Source: Deltaproteobacteria bacterium RIFCSPHIGHO2_12_FULL_43_9 | GTDB lineage: Bacteria > Bdellovibrionota > O2-12-FULL-43-9 | Reading direction: 5' to 3' | Assembly: GCA_001798265.1 (NCBI GenBank) | Contig: MGRR01000130.1 | Location: 3,068-23,073, forward strand | DNA: 20,006 bases | Shown: positions 1 to 6,996 of the stretch, in pieces | Layout of the letters: the number at the start of each line of letters is the position of its first letter | Position numbering within the stretch: position 1 is the first letter of the stretch | The notes under the pieces: model-generated | The model's input: only the letters and a program-made list of their open reading frames with translations | Told to the model about the DNA's origin: nothing | The model's database searches: none | Made by a program: the position numbers and the translations under genes

Positions 1-2
1 CA

Positions 3-92
3 GGTAGAGGGTTAATGAAAGCTTCATGGGTGGGGTTTGCTCAAAAATTAGACAACGTAGAGGAAATAGGGCAAACAGGTGCAATAATATGA
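3..92 (+). CDS. possible 3' end of an upstream gene
   Basis: This frame has no stop from base 3 to the TGA at 90-92, and it would encode about 29 residues ending in EEIGQTGAII. It could be the tail of a gene that begins before the window, or simply a short open stretch, since 90 bases without a stop is not rare. There is an internal ATG at 15. I do not recognise the peptide. No terminator follows, and the next gene starts 46 bases downstream on the same strand. Confidence 0.2.
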   Translation, partial: GRGLMKASWVGFAQKLDNVEEIGQTGAII

Positions 93-108
93 CCTGCATT
101 TGCTACAA

Positions 109-114
109 TATAAT
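109..114 (+). promoter_or_regulatory. possible -10 element for the secreted-protein gene
   Basis: A perfect TATAAT lies 25 bases before the ATG at 139. The hexamer 17 bases upstream does not resemble TTGACA, so this rests on the -10 match and position alone. Confidence 0.25.
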
Positions 115-138
115 TTCTCCGATATAAGCCGGGCATAA

Positions 139-1707
139 ATGAAGCTTCGCTTTATCACACTTCTTTTTCTTCTTGTTCTGGTAGCTCCATGTGCGGTTTT
201 AGCCGATAACACCAGGCTAGAACGGGCAGTGGAAGCATTTCAAAAAGCACTTACAGAGCAAATAGGAATCGAAATAGAGAGAGTAAAGGCTATAACTCAG
301 CTGCTCTACTCTGATTTACATATTCAGGAGATGGACTCATCTCAAAGCAGAGAAGAGTCGCAGCAAGAACTGGCTTGGAAAGATAGATTTAATTTTGTTG
401 AATTAAATAAAAAAATTATAGAAGTTGCAGAAAAAGAGGCGAAAACTAATTCGCTTATTTTAGAAGAGCAGCTCCATTCCGAACAAATTAGGCAACAAAT
501 TTTAGCAGTAGAACCAAAAGTGCCGGCAACTTTACTCATGTTTACATCACCGCTGATGAAAAGCACCCGCCTTGGAATTTTGACGCGCGAAATAGGAATT
601 AGACTACATACACCAAAGTATGTATTGGAATTTGTTTCGGACCACAAAGATATAATCAATAATTGTGTTAGTACTCTCCTTGAAAAAAATAAAAAGAAAA
701 AAGGATATAGACTTCTAAAATTATCTGATGACGCAAATATTGATAATGATCTGGTATATCGTCCATTTAATTCGTGCGGAGGTGAATTTATAGATGGGAA
801 GATAATCTTTCAATACCTTGATGGTGCTGGCATAGCGCCAGTTAATCTTTCGTGGGAAAAAGTTCCAGAAACTTCACTTGAGTCATTTATTTTATGGGCC
901 AAAGAACAACAAGATGATCTTAGAACTAGGGTGGCTTTTAGTTTGGCGCTTTTCTGGCCAATGAGAGAGGACGAACGAATTAATGCAGTATTGGTCTCCG
1001 ATAGCTCAGGGAAAATAGAGCAAGACTTAAGATCGTTTATAACGAATTTTGATGAATGTATTGTTAGCACAACCTTAAAGACTCTTGCCAAAAATCATGA
1101 GCTTTTAGCCAGATCGTTTCAATTGATTCAATATTCAAAGGAAAAACTTGACGACATCAAGTCACTTCATTTCCATCAATACTTCCAAATATACGCTCTC
1201 TTTGCCACGTTGGAAAAAGATGCCGATTTTCCACCAGATACTCAAGAGGATGGTAACTCTACTGACCCACGCGAACTACTCGAAACCAATCTTAAACTTT
1301 TACGCACCTATTTGGGCTCTAGACATCGAGACCTTTTTACACCAACCATATTAGAAGATAGCGAGTTGCTCCCAATTGCGGAAAATACACTAGGAATATT
1401 GAAAGATTTGGAAACGAGTATTATTGCGAGCCAACAAAACTTCGAAGCTGCTTCGAAAGATAATGGTGGAGGTGGTTCATTTAATCCAAACCTTGGCACC
1501 CCGTCACAGCACTATAGTGCTGTGAAATCTAATTATGATTTTATGGTAGAGGTCTTGGCACAGTTCAATGAAGGAACTAGGATTCTAGATAAGATTTCAA
1601 CAAGACCCGCTTTGTCGGAACGAATTGACCACTTTAAACATACCTTCGCGCCAGCAGTCAGAGACTGGCTAGAGAAAAACAAGCCAAAAGATGATGGTAA
1701 CAAGTGA
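139..1707 (+). CDS. secreted protein of unknown function, 522 aa
   Basis: I do not recognise a family. The first 22 residues are a classical Sec signal peptide: MKLR, a run of leucine, isoleucine and valine, then VLA before DN. The cysteine at 18 has proline before it, so this is probably not a lipoprotein. The mature protein is mostly predicted helix with many charged residues. Residues 25-115 are rich in Glu, Lys and Gln and could form a coiled coil. A glycine run (GGGG) near residue 448 looks like a linker before a helical C-terminal segment. No catalytic motif stands out. It probably acts in the periplasm or is exported. The ATG is preceded by only a weak ribosome site, but the signal peptide supports this start. 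The gene stands alone, with a non-coding stretch downstream. Confidence 0.7.
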   Translation: MKLRFITLLFLLVLVAPCAVLADNTRLERAVEAFQKALTEQIGIEIERVKAITQLLYSDLHIQEMDSSQSREESQQELAWKDRFNFVELNKKIIEVAEKEAKTNSLILEEQLHSEQIRQQILAVEPKVPATLLMFTSPLMKSTRLGILTREIGIRLHTPKYVLEFVSDHKDIINNCVSTLLEKNKKKKGYRLLKLSDDANIDNDLVYRPFNSCGGEFIDGKIIFQYLDGAGIAPVNLSWEKVPETSLESFILWAKEQQDDLRTRVAFSLALFWPMREDERINAVLVSDSSGKIEQDLRSFITNFDECIVSTTLKTLAKNHELLARSFQLIQYSKEKLDDIKSLHFHQYFQIYALFATLEKDADFPPDTQEDGNSTDPRELLETNLKLLRTYLGSRHRDLFTPTILEDSELLPIAENTLGILKDLETSIIASQQNFEAASKDNGGGGSFNPNLGTPSQHYSAVKSNYDFMVEVLAQFNEGTRILDKISTRPALSERIDHFKHTFAPAVRDWLEKNKPKDDGNK

Positions 1708-1722
1708 TAAAGATGCATGTAC

Positions 1723-1752
1723 ATTCCCGTGGAAAAAACGTGCCACAGGAAT
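1723..1752 (+). terminator. possible hairpin after the secreted-protein gene
   Basis: The arms ATTCCCGTGG and CCACAGGAAT pair with one C-A mismatch around a 10-base loop, 15 bases after the stop codon. No U-tract follows directly, so an intrinsic terminator is only a possibility. Confidence 0.3.
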
Positions 1753-1784
1753 GATAATCCGGGTAATTTTTCTTTCTGTTTTTC

Positions 1785-1802
1785 CGGTATGGACCCATAC
1801 CG
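1785..1802. repeat. perfect 8-bp palindrome with 2-base centre
   Basis: CGGTATGG and CCATACCG are perfect reverse complements around AC. This could be a protein-binding site or a repeat fragment. It lies between the secreted-protein gene and the REP-like hairpin at 1819. Confidence 0.4.
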
Positions 1803-1818
1803 ATTTGGAGGTGGAGGA

Positions 1819-1852
1819 ATCCCCTACGCTTGCTTCGCAAGCTGGGGATGAC
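1819..1852. repeat. REP-like hairpin
   Basis: ATCCCC pairs with GGGGAT outside an inner stem GCTTGC/GCAAGC, and TGAC follows. The layout (AATCCCC, then a hairpin, then GGGGATGAC) matches the other palindromic repeats of this window at 9259-9328, 11939-12044 and 19007-19060. It is therefore probably a member of the same dispersed intergenic family. Confidence 0.6.
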
Positions 1853-2051
1853 GCAGTCGGATAGGCGTAGTCTTTGTATTTGATTTTACTAGATTTAAGT
1901 GTTTTTATGTCTGCTATGAGTTTGCCTATTTGGCTCCGCAAGCTTCAACCATCTCCGTCATCACACGGACTTAAAACTCTTACCGTGGAAGAATCCGTTC
2001 GCGTTTTTTTTGAATTGTTTGCATTTTACCACTATTTTTATAAAAAGTGTC

Positions 2052-2603
2052 ATGTTGCAAAATCAGATAAAAAACACACTTATAATAATTGGCAAAATCC
2101 TCTCACGGCTTAGGCTCCCCTACTGTATTGTGGGCGCGCTGGCAGTTGCTGTTTGGGGAGAACCGAGAGCCACGAGAGATTTGGATATTTTAATTTTGTT
2201 AACTCCGGAAGATAAAAGGAATTTGCTCTCTGAATTAACAAAATTTGGATTCAAAACAGATACGGCATGGGAGTTGCACAATCCCATGATTCGCCAATTT
2301 CAAACCAGAGTAATGGATGAAAATAAAATCATTCTGGACTTGCTGGAACCTAGAGATACTTTTCAGGAAGAAGTTATACATAATAGCGTGGAACAAGATA
2401 TTTTCGGTGTTGAATTTAAACTTCCCACGACAGAAAATTTGATTTTAATGAAATTAAAAGCCGGGCGCCCCAGGGATTTCGAAGATGCCTTGTCAATTTT
2501 AGTCAGGCAAGACAAACTGAATGAATCTTATCTGATCAAGAAAGCCAATAAGCTCGGGATAATGGAAGAAATGCAATACGTTCTTGAAAGACAAAAAATG
2601 TAA
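2052..2603 (+). CDS. AbiEii/MNT-like nucleotidyltransferase
   Basis: A 183-residue protein of the nucleotidyltransferase superfamily. Residues 27-46 carry VGALAVAVWG, then PRATRDLD, the glycine motif and Asp-x-Asp metal site (D43, D45) typical of AbiEii toxins and related stand-alone minimal nucleotidyltransferases. The later KLKAGRPRDFEDA segment is also usual for this group. The frame extends upstream to a TTG at 2010, but the ATG at 2052 removes a doubtful 14-residue leader and is preferred. Neither start has a good ribosome site. No AbiEi-type antitoxin or HEPN partner is adjacent, so a toxin role is not shown. It could instead modify RNA or small molecules. The gene ends where a complex inverted repeat begins. 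Confidence 0.7.
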   Translation: MLQNQIKNTLIIIGKILSRLRLPYCIVGALAVAVWGEPRATRDLDILILLTPEDKRNLLSELTKFGFKTDTAWELHNPMIRQFQTRVMDENKIILDLLEPRDTFQEEVIHNSVEQDIFGVEFKLPTTENLILMKLKAGRPRDFEDALSILVRQDKLNESYLIKKANKLGIMEEMQYVLERQKM

Positions 2604-2697
2604 ATAATGTGTCCGACAGGGAAATTCATCCGTATCCCAGGAAAACTAGGATACAGCTGAATGAATTACATTATTTGAAAGTTACGGATGAATTTCC
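2603..2697. repeat. nested inverted-repeat element
   Basis: The outer arms GGAAATTCATCCGTA (2620-2634) and TACGGATGAATTTCC (2683-2697) are perfect 15-bp reverse complements. Inside lies a second hairpin, GTATCC at 2632-2637 with GGATAC at 2649-2654. A further complementary pair is AATAATGT at 2603-2610 and ACATTATT at 2668-2675. It begins at the stop of the nucleotidyltransferase gene and ends next to the relic at 2701. This could be a remnant of a small mobile element or a structured RNA. I cannot assign a family. Confidence 0.55.
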
Positions 2698-2700
2698 TCT

Positions 2701-2745
2701 ACAGATGAAGTTCTTATAAGTGACGATGCATTGCCCGACGACTGA
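2701..2745 (+). pseudogene. relic C-terminus of a putative immunity gene
   Basis: The frame reads TDEVLISDDALPDD and then TGA. The intact gene at 3714-4349 ends TEEILINDDALPDD and TGA, with a nearly identical downstream sequence. Differences include synonymous changes and a few residue changes (D/E, V/I, S/N), so this is a diverged paralogue rather than a recent copy. Only about 15 codons remain. Upstream, homology stops at the edge of the nested inverted repeat. Confidence 0.7.
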
Positions 2746-2769
2746 AAAAAGGGACCTACCTCCTTTTTT
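2745..2769. terminator. bidirectional hairpin terminator in the relic
   Basis: AAAAAAGG and CCTTTTTT are perfect complements around a loop of about nine bases. The stem would end in U-tracts on both strands. It follows the TGA of the relic immunity gene and the TAG of the relic transferase, as at 4349-4375. Confidence 0.55.
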
Positions 2770-2771
2770 CG

Positions 2772-2813
2772 CTAATACGCCCCTCTTGATGAAAATACGG
2801 CTGGAATGATCCT
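2772..2813 (-). pseudogene. relic 3' end of a WbaP-like transferase gene
   Basis: Read on the minus strand, the last codons give RIIPAVFSSRGAY and then TAG. The intact gene at 4374-5795 ends KTIPAVFSSRGAY and TAA. Several codons differ synonymously (for example Pro CCA/CCC and Ala GCG/GCA), so the copy evolved under protein constraint before it decayed. A TAA directly upstream in the same frame closes the relic. Confidence 0.7.
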
Positions 2814-2919
2814 TTATGCTTTTCGAACAGATTCTTGATTACAGGGAAAAGATTATATGCTATTGAAGAGCACATAAATAATATACTCATAGCAAGATGA
2901 ATATGGGACGAAAAGTAAT

Positions 2920-3708
2920 ATGTCTCCAAAGATAAAGACTGCCAGAAAAGATTTGGAAAAAATACCGATTGTATCATCAAAAAGAAAGCATAAGTGGAGA
3001 GCTTGCTCACTAGGTCAACATTGGGTACGTAGCCATCCAAGAAGAGTTAAGGTCACAAAAAAGAATCCAACTGGATATACAGACGTTGAAGGGCACTGTC
3101 GTCATAATAGATCTAAAAAAGACGAAATTTACAAGGATGAACTTGATAAAATTGCCAATGAGTATTTTGACAATCTCAGAGGAAAACCCTTTCCATGCGA
3201 TTTGGGATTTAACAAAACAAAAACATATAATGGAAATTCTTATGACAAATTAATCCGGGGGTGGACTAAATACTGGAATGAAGTATTAAAACCGAATGAA
3301 CCTCTTGACCCAGATCTCGTAAAAGCACTTATAGCATCAGAATCTAGCTTTAATAAGGATAGTAAAAATCCGGCTGGTAAAGGTAATATGGCTCGTGGCT
3401 TAATGCAGGTAACAGATGAAACACTGAAGATATTGAAAGATGAAAAGGGGGAGATTAAAAATCATCTGATAGATTTAGATCAAAAAGACATGTATAATCC
3501 AAACGCTAATATTTGTGCGGGCATCAGATGGTTATTTAGAAAAAAGGAAACTGCATCTGCGAGATTAAAAAGAGTTGCGACGTGGGAAGAGGCCGTTGCT
3601 GAATATAAGTCTTATCTGCGTTTGTTGTTAAAAGCCCCCAAAGTGGGTATTAAGAATTTTGAAAAATTTAAAAGTTATTATGATAAATTGAAAAATGAAT
3701 GTTCATAG
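2920..3708 (+). CDS. SLT-type lytic transglycosylase, candidate secreted effector
   Basis: A 262-residue basic protein. Residues about 125-235 form an SLT/lysozyme-like domain: ALIASESSF with catalytic Glu141, the ARGLMQV motif at 158-164, and NPNANICAGIRWL at 193-205, where the catalytic domain's core helix falls. Such enzymes cleave the glycan strands of peptidoglycan. Residues 24-70 hold a small Cys/His-rich segment (C29, H34, H39, C60, H62) with HWVRSHPRRV. It could bind zinc and may serve as a targeting or delivery domain. There is no signal peptide, which is odd for a housekeeping lytic transglycosylase and fits export by another route such as a type VI system or lysis. No secretion genes are in the window. 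The downstream gene overlaps or nearly abuts it and encodes a membrane-anchored acidic protein, as expected of an immunity partner. The ribosome site is weak. Confidence 0.75.
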   Translation: MSPKIKTARKDLEKIPIVSSKRKHKWRACSLGQHWVRSHPRRVKVTKKNPTGYTDVEGHCRHNRSKKDEIYKDELDKIANEYFDNLRGKPFPCDLGFNKTKTYNGNSYDKLIRGWTKYWNEVLKPNEPLDPDLVKALIASESSFNKDSKNPAGKGNMARGLMQVTDETLKILKDEKGEIKNHLIDLDQKDMYNPNANICAGIRWLFRKKETASARLKRVATWEEAVAEYKSYLRLLLKAPKVGIKNFEKFKSYYDKLKNECS

Positions 3709-3713
3709 CGCAA

Positions 3714-4349
3714 ATGAAAGAGTTTATTAAAACGAAACACATTGTTGCCTATTTTGTAATAATTTCTTTTATTCTTATTCCAAAAGTATCCAATTTATCA
3801 GTGTTAGATTTTTTAAATATTCTTACTGAAGAGGATTATCGTTTTGAGGAAGAGGATACAGAACCCGGGGTTATTATTCTTGATCCATACCAGGAGTACA
3901 AAAGTTATTGGTACTGCTTTAAAGAACCAACTATTGAGCTACGTTGCCTAGATTGGGCAACAGGGCATGGCGGGTTTGATGACGCACCTCTAAAGCAAGA
4001 TGCATCAATTACTATTTATGAACATGGGGTAACCTTTGATTTTAGCTTGAACAACCAAGAAATGAGGTATGGGTGTGCTTCGCAACTTGAAGAATGGAAT
4101 GAAATAATAAAAGAGAGAGAAGACATTTGTATTTATGCTGCTTTTCTTCAATATGAGGAATTCGTAGATAAGAATAACGATACTATAGGTATAAATTATG
4201 AATACGTCATTTTAGATATTTATGCTGTGAAAACTGAATACGGAATCTGGTCTTATTTCACGGATGGAAGAATCCCCGGTACAGACTCGCTAGATGGTAC
4301 AGTTACAGAAGAAATCCTTATTAATGACGATGCATTGCCCGACGACTGA
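3714..4349 (+). CDS. membrane-anchored acidic protein, putative immunity protein
   Basis: A 211-residue protein that I do not recognise. Residues 1-9 are basic and 8-24 are a hydrophobic stretch (HIVAYFVIISFILIP), so it is a signal anchor or uncleaved signal peptide. The remainder should face the periplasm. That part is strongly acidic and has four cysteines (68, 78, 121, 139) that could form two disulfides. The start ATG at 3714 lies five bases after the upstream stop. An in-frame ATG at 3699 would instead overlap the upstream gene by ten bases. Either way the two are translationally linked. An anchored acidic partner beside a soluble basic cell-wall hydrolase is the usual layout of an effector and its periplasmic immunity protein; this function is inferred. 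A diverged relic of its C-terminus lies at 2701-2745. Confidence 0.6.
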   Translation: MKEFIKTKHIVAYFVIISFILIPKVSNLSVLDFLNILTEEDYRFEEEDTEPGVIILDPYQEYKSYWYCFKEPTIELRCLDWATGHGGFDDAPLKQDASITIYEHGVTFDFSLNNQEMRYGCASQLEEWNEIIKEREDICIYAAFLQYEEFVDKNNDTIGINYEYVILDIYAVKTEYGIWSYFTDGRIPGTDSLDGTVTEEILINDDALPDD

Positions 4350-4414
4350 AAAAAGGGACCTGACCTCTTTTTTTTAATATGCCCCTCTTGATGAAAATAC
4401 GGCGGGGATGGTCT
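4305..4414. repeat. intact copy of the duplicated junction
   Basis: This segment spans the last 15 codons of the putative immunity gene, the shared terminator, and the last 13 codons of the transferase gene on the minus strand. Its diverged partner is at 2701-2813, so the pair brackets the effector/immunity gene pair. Confidence 0.8.
4349..4375. terminator. bidirectional terminator between convergent genes
   Basis: AAAAAAGG pairs with CC-T-CTTTTTT (one bulged base) around a short loop, flanked by A and T runs. The stops of the convergent genes lie at 4349 and 4374, so it can end transcription from both sides. Confidence 0.6.
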
Positions 4415-5795
4415 TAAGAAGAATCTTCAGGTCGAGGGTAAGTGACCAGTTGTCGATGTATTGCAGGTCGTAGCGCATCCAGTCATCAAATCCGATCTTG
4501 TTTCTCCCCTTTATCTGCCACAGGCATGTAATGCCGGGTTTCATTGAGAGGCGTCTTCGCTGCCATCGTTGATATTGATTGACCTCATCCGGTAGTGGTG
4601 GTCTTGGCCCAACAAGGCTCATATCCCCTCTGAATACATTCCATAGCTGTGGAAGTTCATCGATGCTGAGTTTTCTTAAATATTTCCCAACCGTTGTTAC
4701 TCTCGGGTCATTTTTTATTTTAAACACGGGGCCTGAAACCTCATTCAGGTGGCGTAGATCCTTCTTTTTTGCCTCAGCATCCTGAACCATTGATCTAAAT
4801 TTGTAGAGCCAGAATGTTCTTCCATTAAGGCCGATTCTTTCCTGTCTGAAAAACAAGGGACCCGGGGATGTTAGTTTGATTGCCGACCCTACAAGCAGGA
4901 ATAGTGGAAATAACATTATCAGACTTGCGGAAGAGGCGGACAAATCTATGGTTCTCTTTACCAACAGGTCTATGGCGTTTCGCGGGGTGGGAGAGAGTGT
5001 CAGAAGGGGTTCTCCCCCCAGCTCTGTCGCGTAGCTTCTTGCGATCCTGCTTTTCTGGAAATCGAGTTTTAGATGCACGGTTATCCCTATCTCCTCACAC
5101 CACGCGATTTCGGTATCGCAGATCATGAGTTTGTCCATTGAAATTGCGAAGAAGACCTCATCAACAACCTCTTTTTCAAGCAGGGTTTTAAGGTCTGAGA
5201 GATTTCCAAGGATCCACTCTTCATTCTCGCTCTTTAAGGGTTCACCCGGGCCGGAAAGATGACCAATGACGTTTAGACCCTCCTGCGGATGTGATTCTAT
5301 TATTTTGCGAAGAGCAATGGCTCCGGGGTTTGTTCCGACAATTAAAACCCTTTTTAGAAAGTGTTTTTGTCTGATCTTGTATTCCAAAAAGGTTTTTAGG
5401 GCGATTCTTGCGAGTGAAATGAATATGAATGAGACAATACAAAATAGGAAAAAGAGGAGCCTTGAGACCTCTTTTGCCTTTAGAAGGAAGATCAATGAAC
5501 CCAGGATTAATCCAAGGGTTGCAACCGTTCTGAATGTGCGCCAAAGGATTCCATACACTGTGCGTGGTGAATAGATTTGATAAAGTCCGGCCTGGTTTCC
5601 AACAACCCAGAAAAGGGGGATAGCGAATATAAGAAGCCAAATATGATATACAAGATCTACCCCATAGGGGGTCGGGATATAGTTTATAAGCAGATATCCT
5701 CTTATTAAAAACGCGGAGAGGAAGGAGATTACCAGCAGGGTTGAATCCAGAATTGCTACTAAATATATCTTTTCTTTTACAGGTTGGTTAAACAT
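4374..5795 (-). CDS. WbaP-type undecaprenyl-phosphate sugar phosphotransferase
   Basis: A 473-residue polytopic phosphoglycosyl transferase of the bacterial sugar transferase family, the usual length for WbaP/EpsE-like proteins. It starts a surface glycan by moving a sugar phosphate from a nucleotide sugar onto undecaprenyl phosphate in the inner membrane. Four N-terminal membrane helices (about 11-34, 51-68, 88-106, 111-130) precede a nucleotide-binding-like domain with VLIVGTNPGA at 150-159. A further membrane helix at about 281-308 leads into the catalytic domain: YKFRSM at 331-336, SIDELPQLWNV at 377-387 with the Asp379-Glu380 dyad, and GPRPP at 396-400. It ends in the typical SRGAY. The donor sugar cannot be read from sequence. 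The gene is transcribed away from the aminotransferase-ABC exporter operon, across a 103-base shared promoter region. A relic of a second copy's end lies at 2772-2813. Confidence 0.9.
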   Translation of the reverse strand: MFNQPVKEKIYLVAILDSTLLVISFLSAFLIRGYLLINYIPTPYGVDLVYHIWLLIFAIPLFWVVGNQAGLYQIYSPRTVYGILWRTFRTVATLGLILGSLIFLLKAKEVSRLLFFLFCIVSFIFISLARIALKTFLEYKIRQKHFLKRVLIVGTNPGAIALRKIIESHPQEGLNVIGHLSGPGEPLKSENEEWILGNLSDLKTLLEKEVVDEVFFAISMDKLMICDTEIAWCEEIGITVHLKLDFQKSRIARSYATELGGEPLLTLSPTPRNAIDLLVKRTIDLSASSASLIMLFPLFLLVGSAIKLTSPGPLFFRQERIGLNGRTFWLYKFRSMVQDAEAKKKDLRHLNEVSGPVFKIKNDPRVTTVGKYLRKLSIDELPQLWNVFRGDMSLVGPRPPLPDEVNQYQRWQRRRLSMKPGITCLWQIKGRNKIGFDDWMRYDLQYIDNWSLTLDLKILLKTIPAVFSSRGAY

Positions 5796-5898
5796 TTAAA
5801 CGTTCACCAATGTGAAGGTTGTTTTTGAAAAGCTAACTTAACACCATTAGCGGGGTCAAACCTAGCACGTTTATTTTTACTGTGGTACCTAACGAGAG
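5796..5898. promoter_or_regulatory. divergent intergenic region
   Basis: The 103 bases between the transferase (minus) and the aminotransferase (plus) must hold both promoters. I see no confident -35/-10 pair. GAGAG lies directly before the ATG at 5899, too close for an ideal ribosome site. Confidence 0.35.
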
Positions 5899-6996
5899 AT
5901 GAAAATACCATTTTTTGATCTTACAAGGCAGTATGAAGGGATAAAATCCAGGATTGACGCTGCTGTGCTGAAACGTTTTTCCTCTCAACAGTTTGTAGGG
6001 GGTGAGGAGGTGCAGCGTATTGAAACCAGGATTGCCGATTTTACAGGATCAAGATTTGCGGTGGGTTGCGGAACCGGAACGGATGCCCTGATCCTGGCAT
6101 TAAAGGCCCTGGGTATAGGGCCCGGTGACGAGGTTATAGTTCCCGCGTATACATTCTTTGCTTCAGCTGAGGCTGTTTCCTGGGTGGGAGCAACCCCCCG
6201 GTTCTCAGATATCGAGAGAACTACATTTAACATCTCTCCTGAAACTGTTGAGCCTTTGATAAATAATAATACCAAAGCGATAATCCCGGTGCATCTGTTC
6301 GGCCAGATGGTAGATGTTGATGGATTTAAAAAACTAAATGCTAAATACAGTATTCCAATCATAGAGGATGCAGCGCAGGCAATCGGCGCGAAATTTCGTG
6401 ATCTGCACATCGGTTCACTGGGGTTGATGACCGCGATAAGCTTTTACCCGACGAAAAATCTCGGTGGTGCTGGAGATGGTGGCATGGTATTAACAAATGA
6501 CGCGACCATATATGCAAAATTAAAGTCACTAAGAAATCATGGTGAACACGAAAACAAACGATATATTCATCAGGCCATAGGGACCAACAGCAGGCTTGAT
6601 GCGATACAGGCAGCCGTTCTTAATGTTAAACTCGATTATTTAAATCAGTGGAATGAGAGACGAAGAAGAATCGCGGGACACTATATTGATTTTATTTCAA
6701 AAAAGGGGATTGAGATTGATTCTCCGCTTGAAGTCTCTCCACGCTACCATGTCTATCACCAGTTTGTTATTCAGACGCCGCTAAGGGAGCAATTGAGGGA
6801 GCATTTTCAGAACCGGGGCATTTCAACTAATATTTTTTATCCACTTTCAGTTCATCTACAGCCATGTTTTCCGGATTCCGGGGATCGCTGCCCAGAATCA
6901 GACGCAACCTGCAACAGAGCCCTCGCCCTGCCAATTTTCCCGGAGCTGACAGACGATGAGGTGACATATATCGGCAGATCGATAGAGGCATTTTAA
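5899..6996 (+). CDS. DegT/DnrJ/EryC1/StrS sugar aminotransferase
   Basis: A 365-residue PLP-dependent aminotransferase that converts a keto group of a nucleotide-linked sugar into an amino group, usually with glutamate as donor. Visible hallmarks are IPFFDLTRQY at the start, GCGTGTDAL at 57-64 (cofactor phosphate site), VPAYTFFASAEAV at 81-93, IIEDAAQAIGA with Asp157, and FYPTKNLGGAGDGGM with the PLP lysine K186. Length and motifs are normal for the family (WecE, WbpE and FdtB-like proteins). The exact sugar is not determined. The stop codon is followed directly by the ATG of the exporter permease, so these genes form one operon that makes and exports an amino-sugar-containing glycan. Confidence 0.9.
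   Translation: MKIPFFDLTRQYEGIKSRIDAAVLKRFSSQQFVGGEEVQRIETRIADFTGSRFAVGCGTGTDALILALKALGIGPGDEVIVPAYTFFASAEAVSWVGATPRFSDIERTTFNISPETVEPLINNNTKAIIPVHLFGQMVDVDGFKKLNAKYSIPIIEDAAQAIGAKFRDLHIGSLGLMTAISFYPTKNLGGAGDGGMVLTNDATIYAKLKSLRNHGEHENKRYIHQAIGTNSRLDAIQAAVLNVKLDYLNQWNERRRRIAGHYIDFISKKGIEIDSPLEVSPRYHVYHQFVIQTPLREQLREHFQNRGISTNIFYPLSVHLQPCFPDSGDRCPESDATCNRALALPIFPELTDDEVTYIGRSIEAF

Larger units (their letters stand above)
1708..2051. other. gene-free stretch with small palindromes
   Basis: I see no convincing gene in these 344 bases. They hold an imperfect hairpin just after the stop at 1707 (arms 1723-1732 and 1743-1752), a perfect palindrome at 1785-1802 and a REP-like hairpin at 1819-1852. 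Bases 1860-2051 are AT-rich with no recognised element. An open frame that starts with TTG at 2010 is most likely only the in-frame upstream extension of the next gene. Confidence 0.5.
2701..2813. repeat. diverged direct duplicate of 4305-4414
   Basis: About 110 bases align with 4305-4414 with scattered substitutions and small gaps. They cover a gene end, a hairpin terminator and the last codons of a phosphoglycosyl transferase on the other strand. Homology fades on both sides: at the inverted repeat on the left and after 2813 on the right. Confidence 0.8.
2604..2919. other. gene-free stretch holding repeat and relics
   Basis: These 316 bases contain the end of the nested inverted repeat (to 2697), then the relic of duplicated gene ends (2701-2813). 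After those come about 100 AT-rich bases that probably carry the promoter of the lytic transglycosylase gene. I see no intact gene here. Confidence 0.55.

Noticed and set aside
1874..2113. 79-codon plus-strand frame before the nucleotidyltransferase gene
   Set aside because: It has a doubtful start, low-complexity content and overlap with the better-supported nucleotidyltransferase frame.
2756..3040. 94-codon minus-strand frame ahead of the lytic transglycosylase gene
   Set aside because: It overlaps the relic and the start of the SLT gene. The part over the relic is in a different frame from the decayed transferase codons, and its hydrophobic peptide matches nothing I know.
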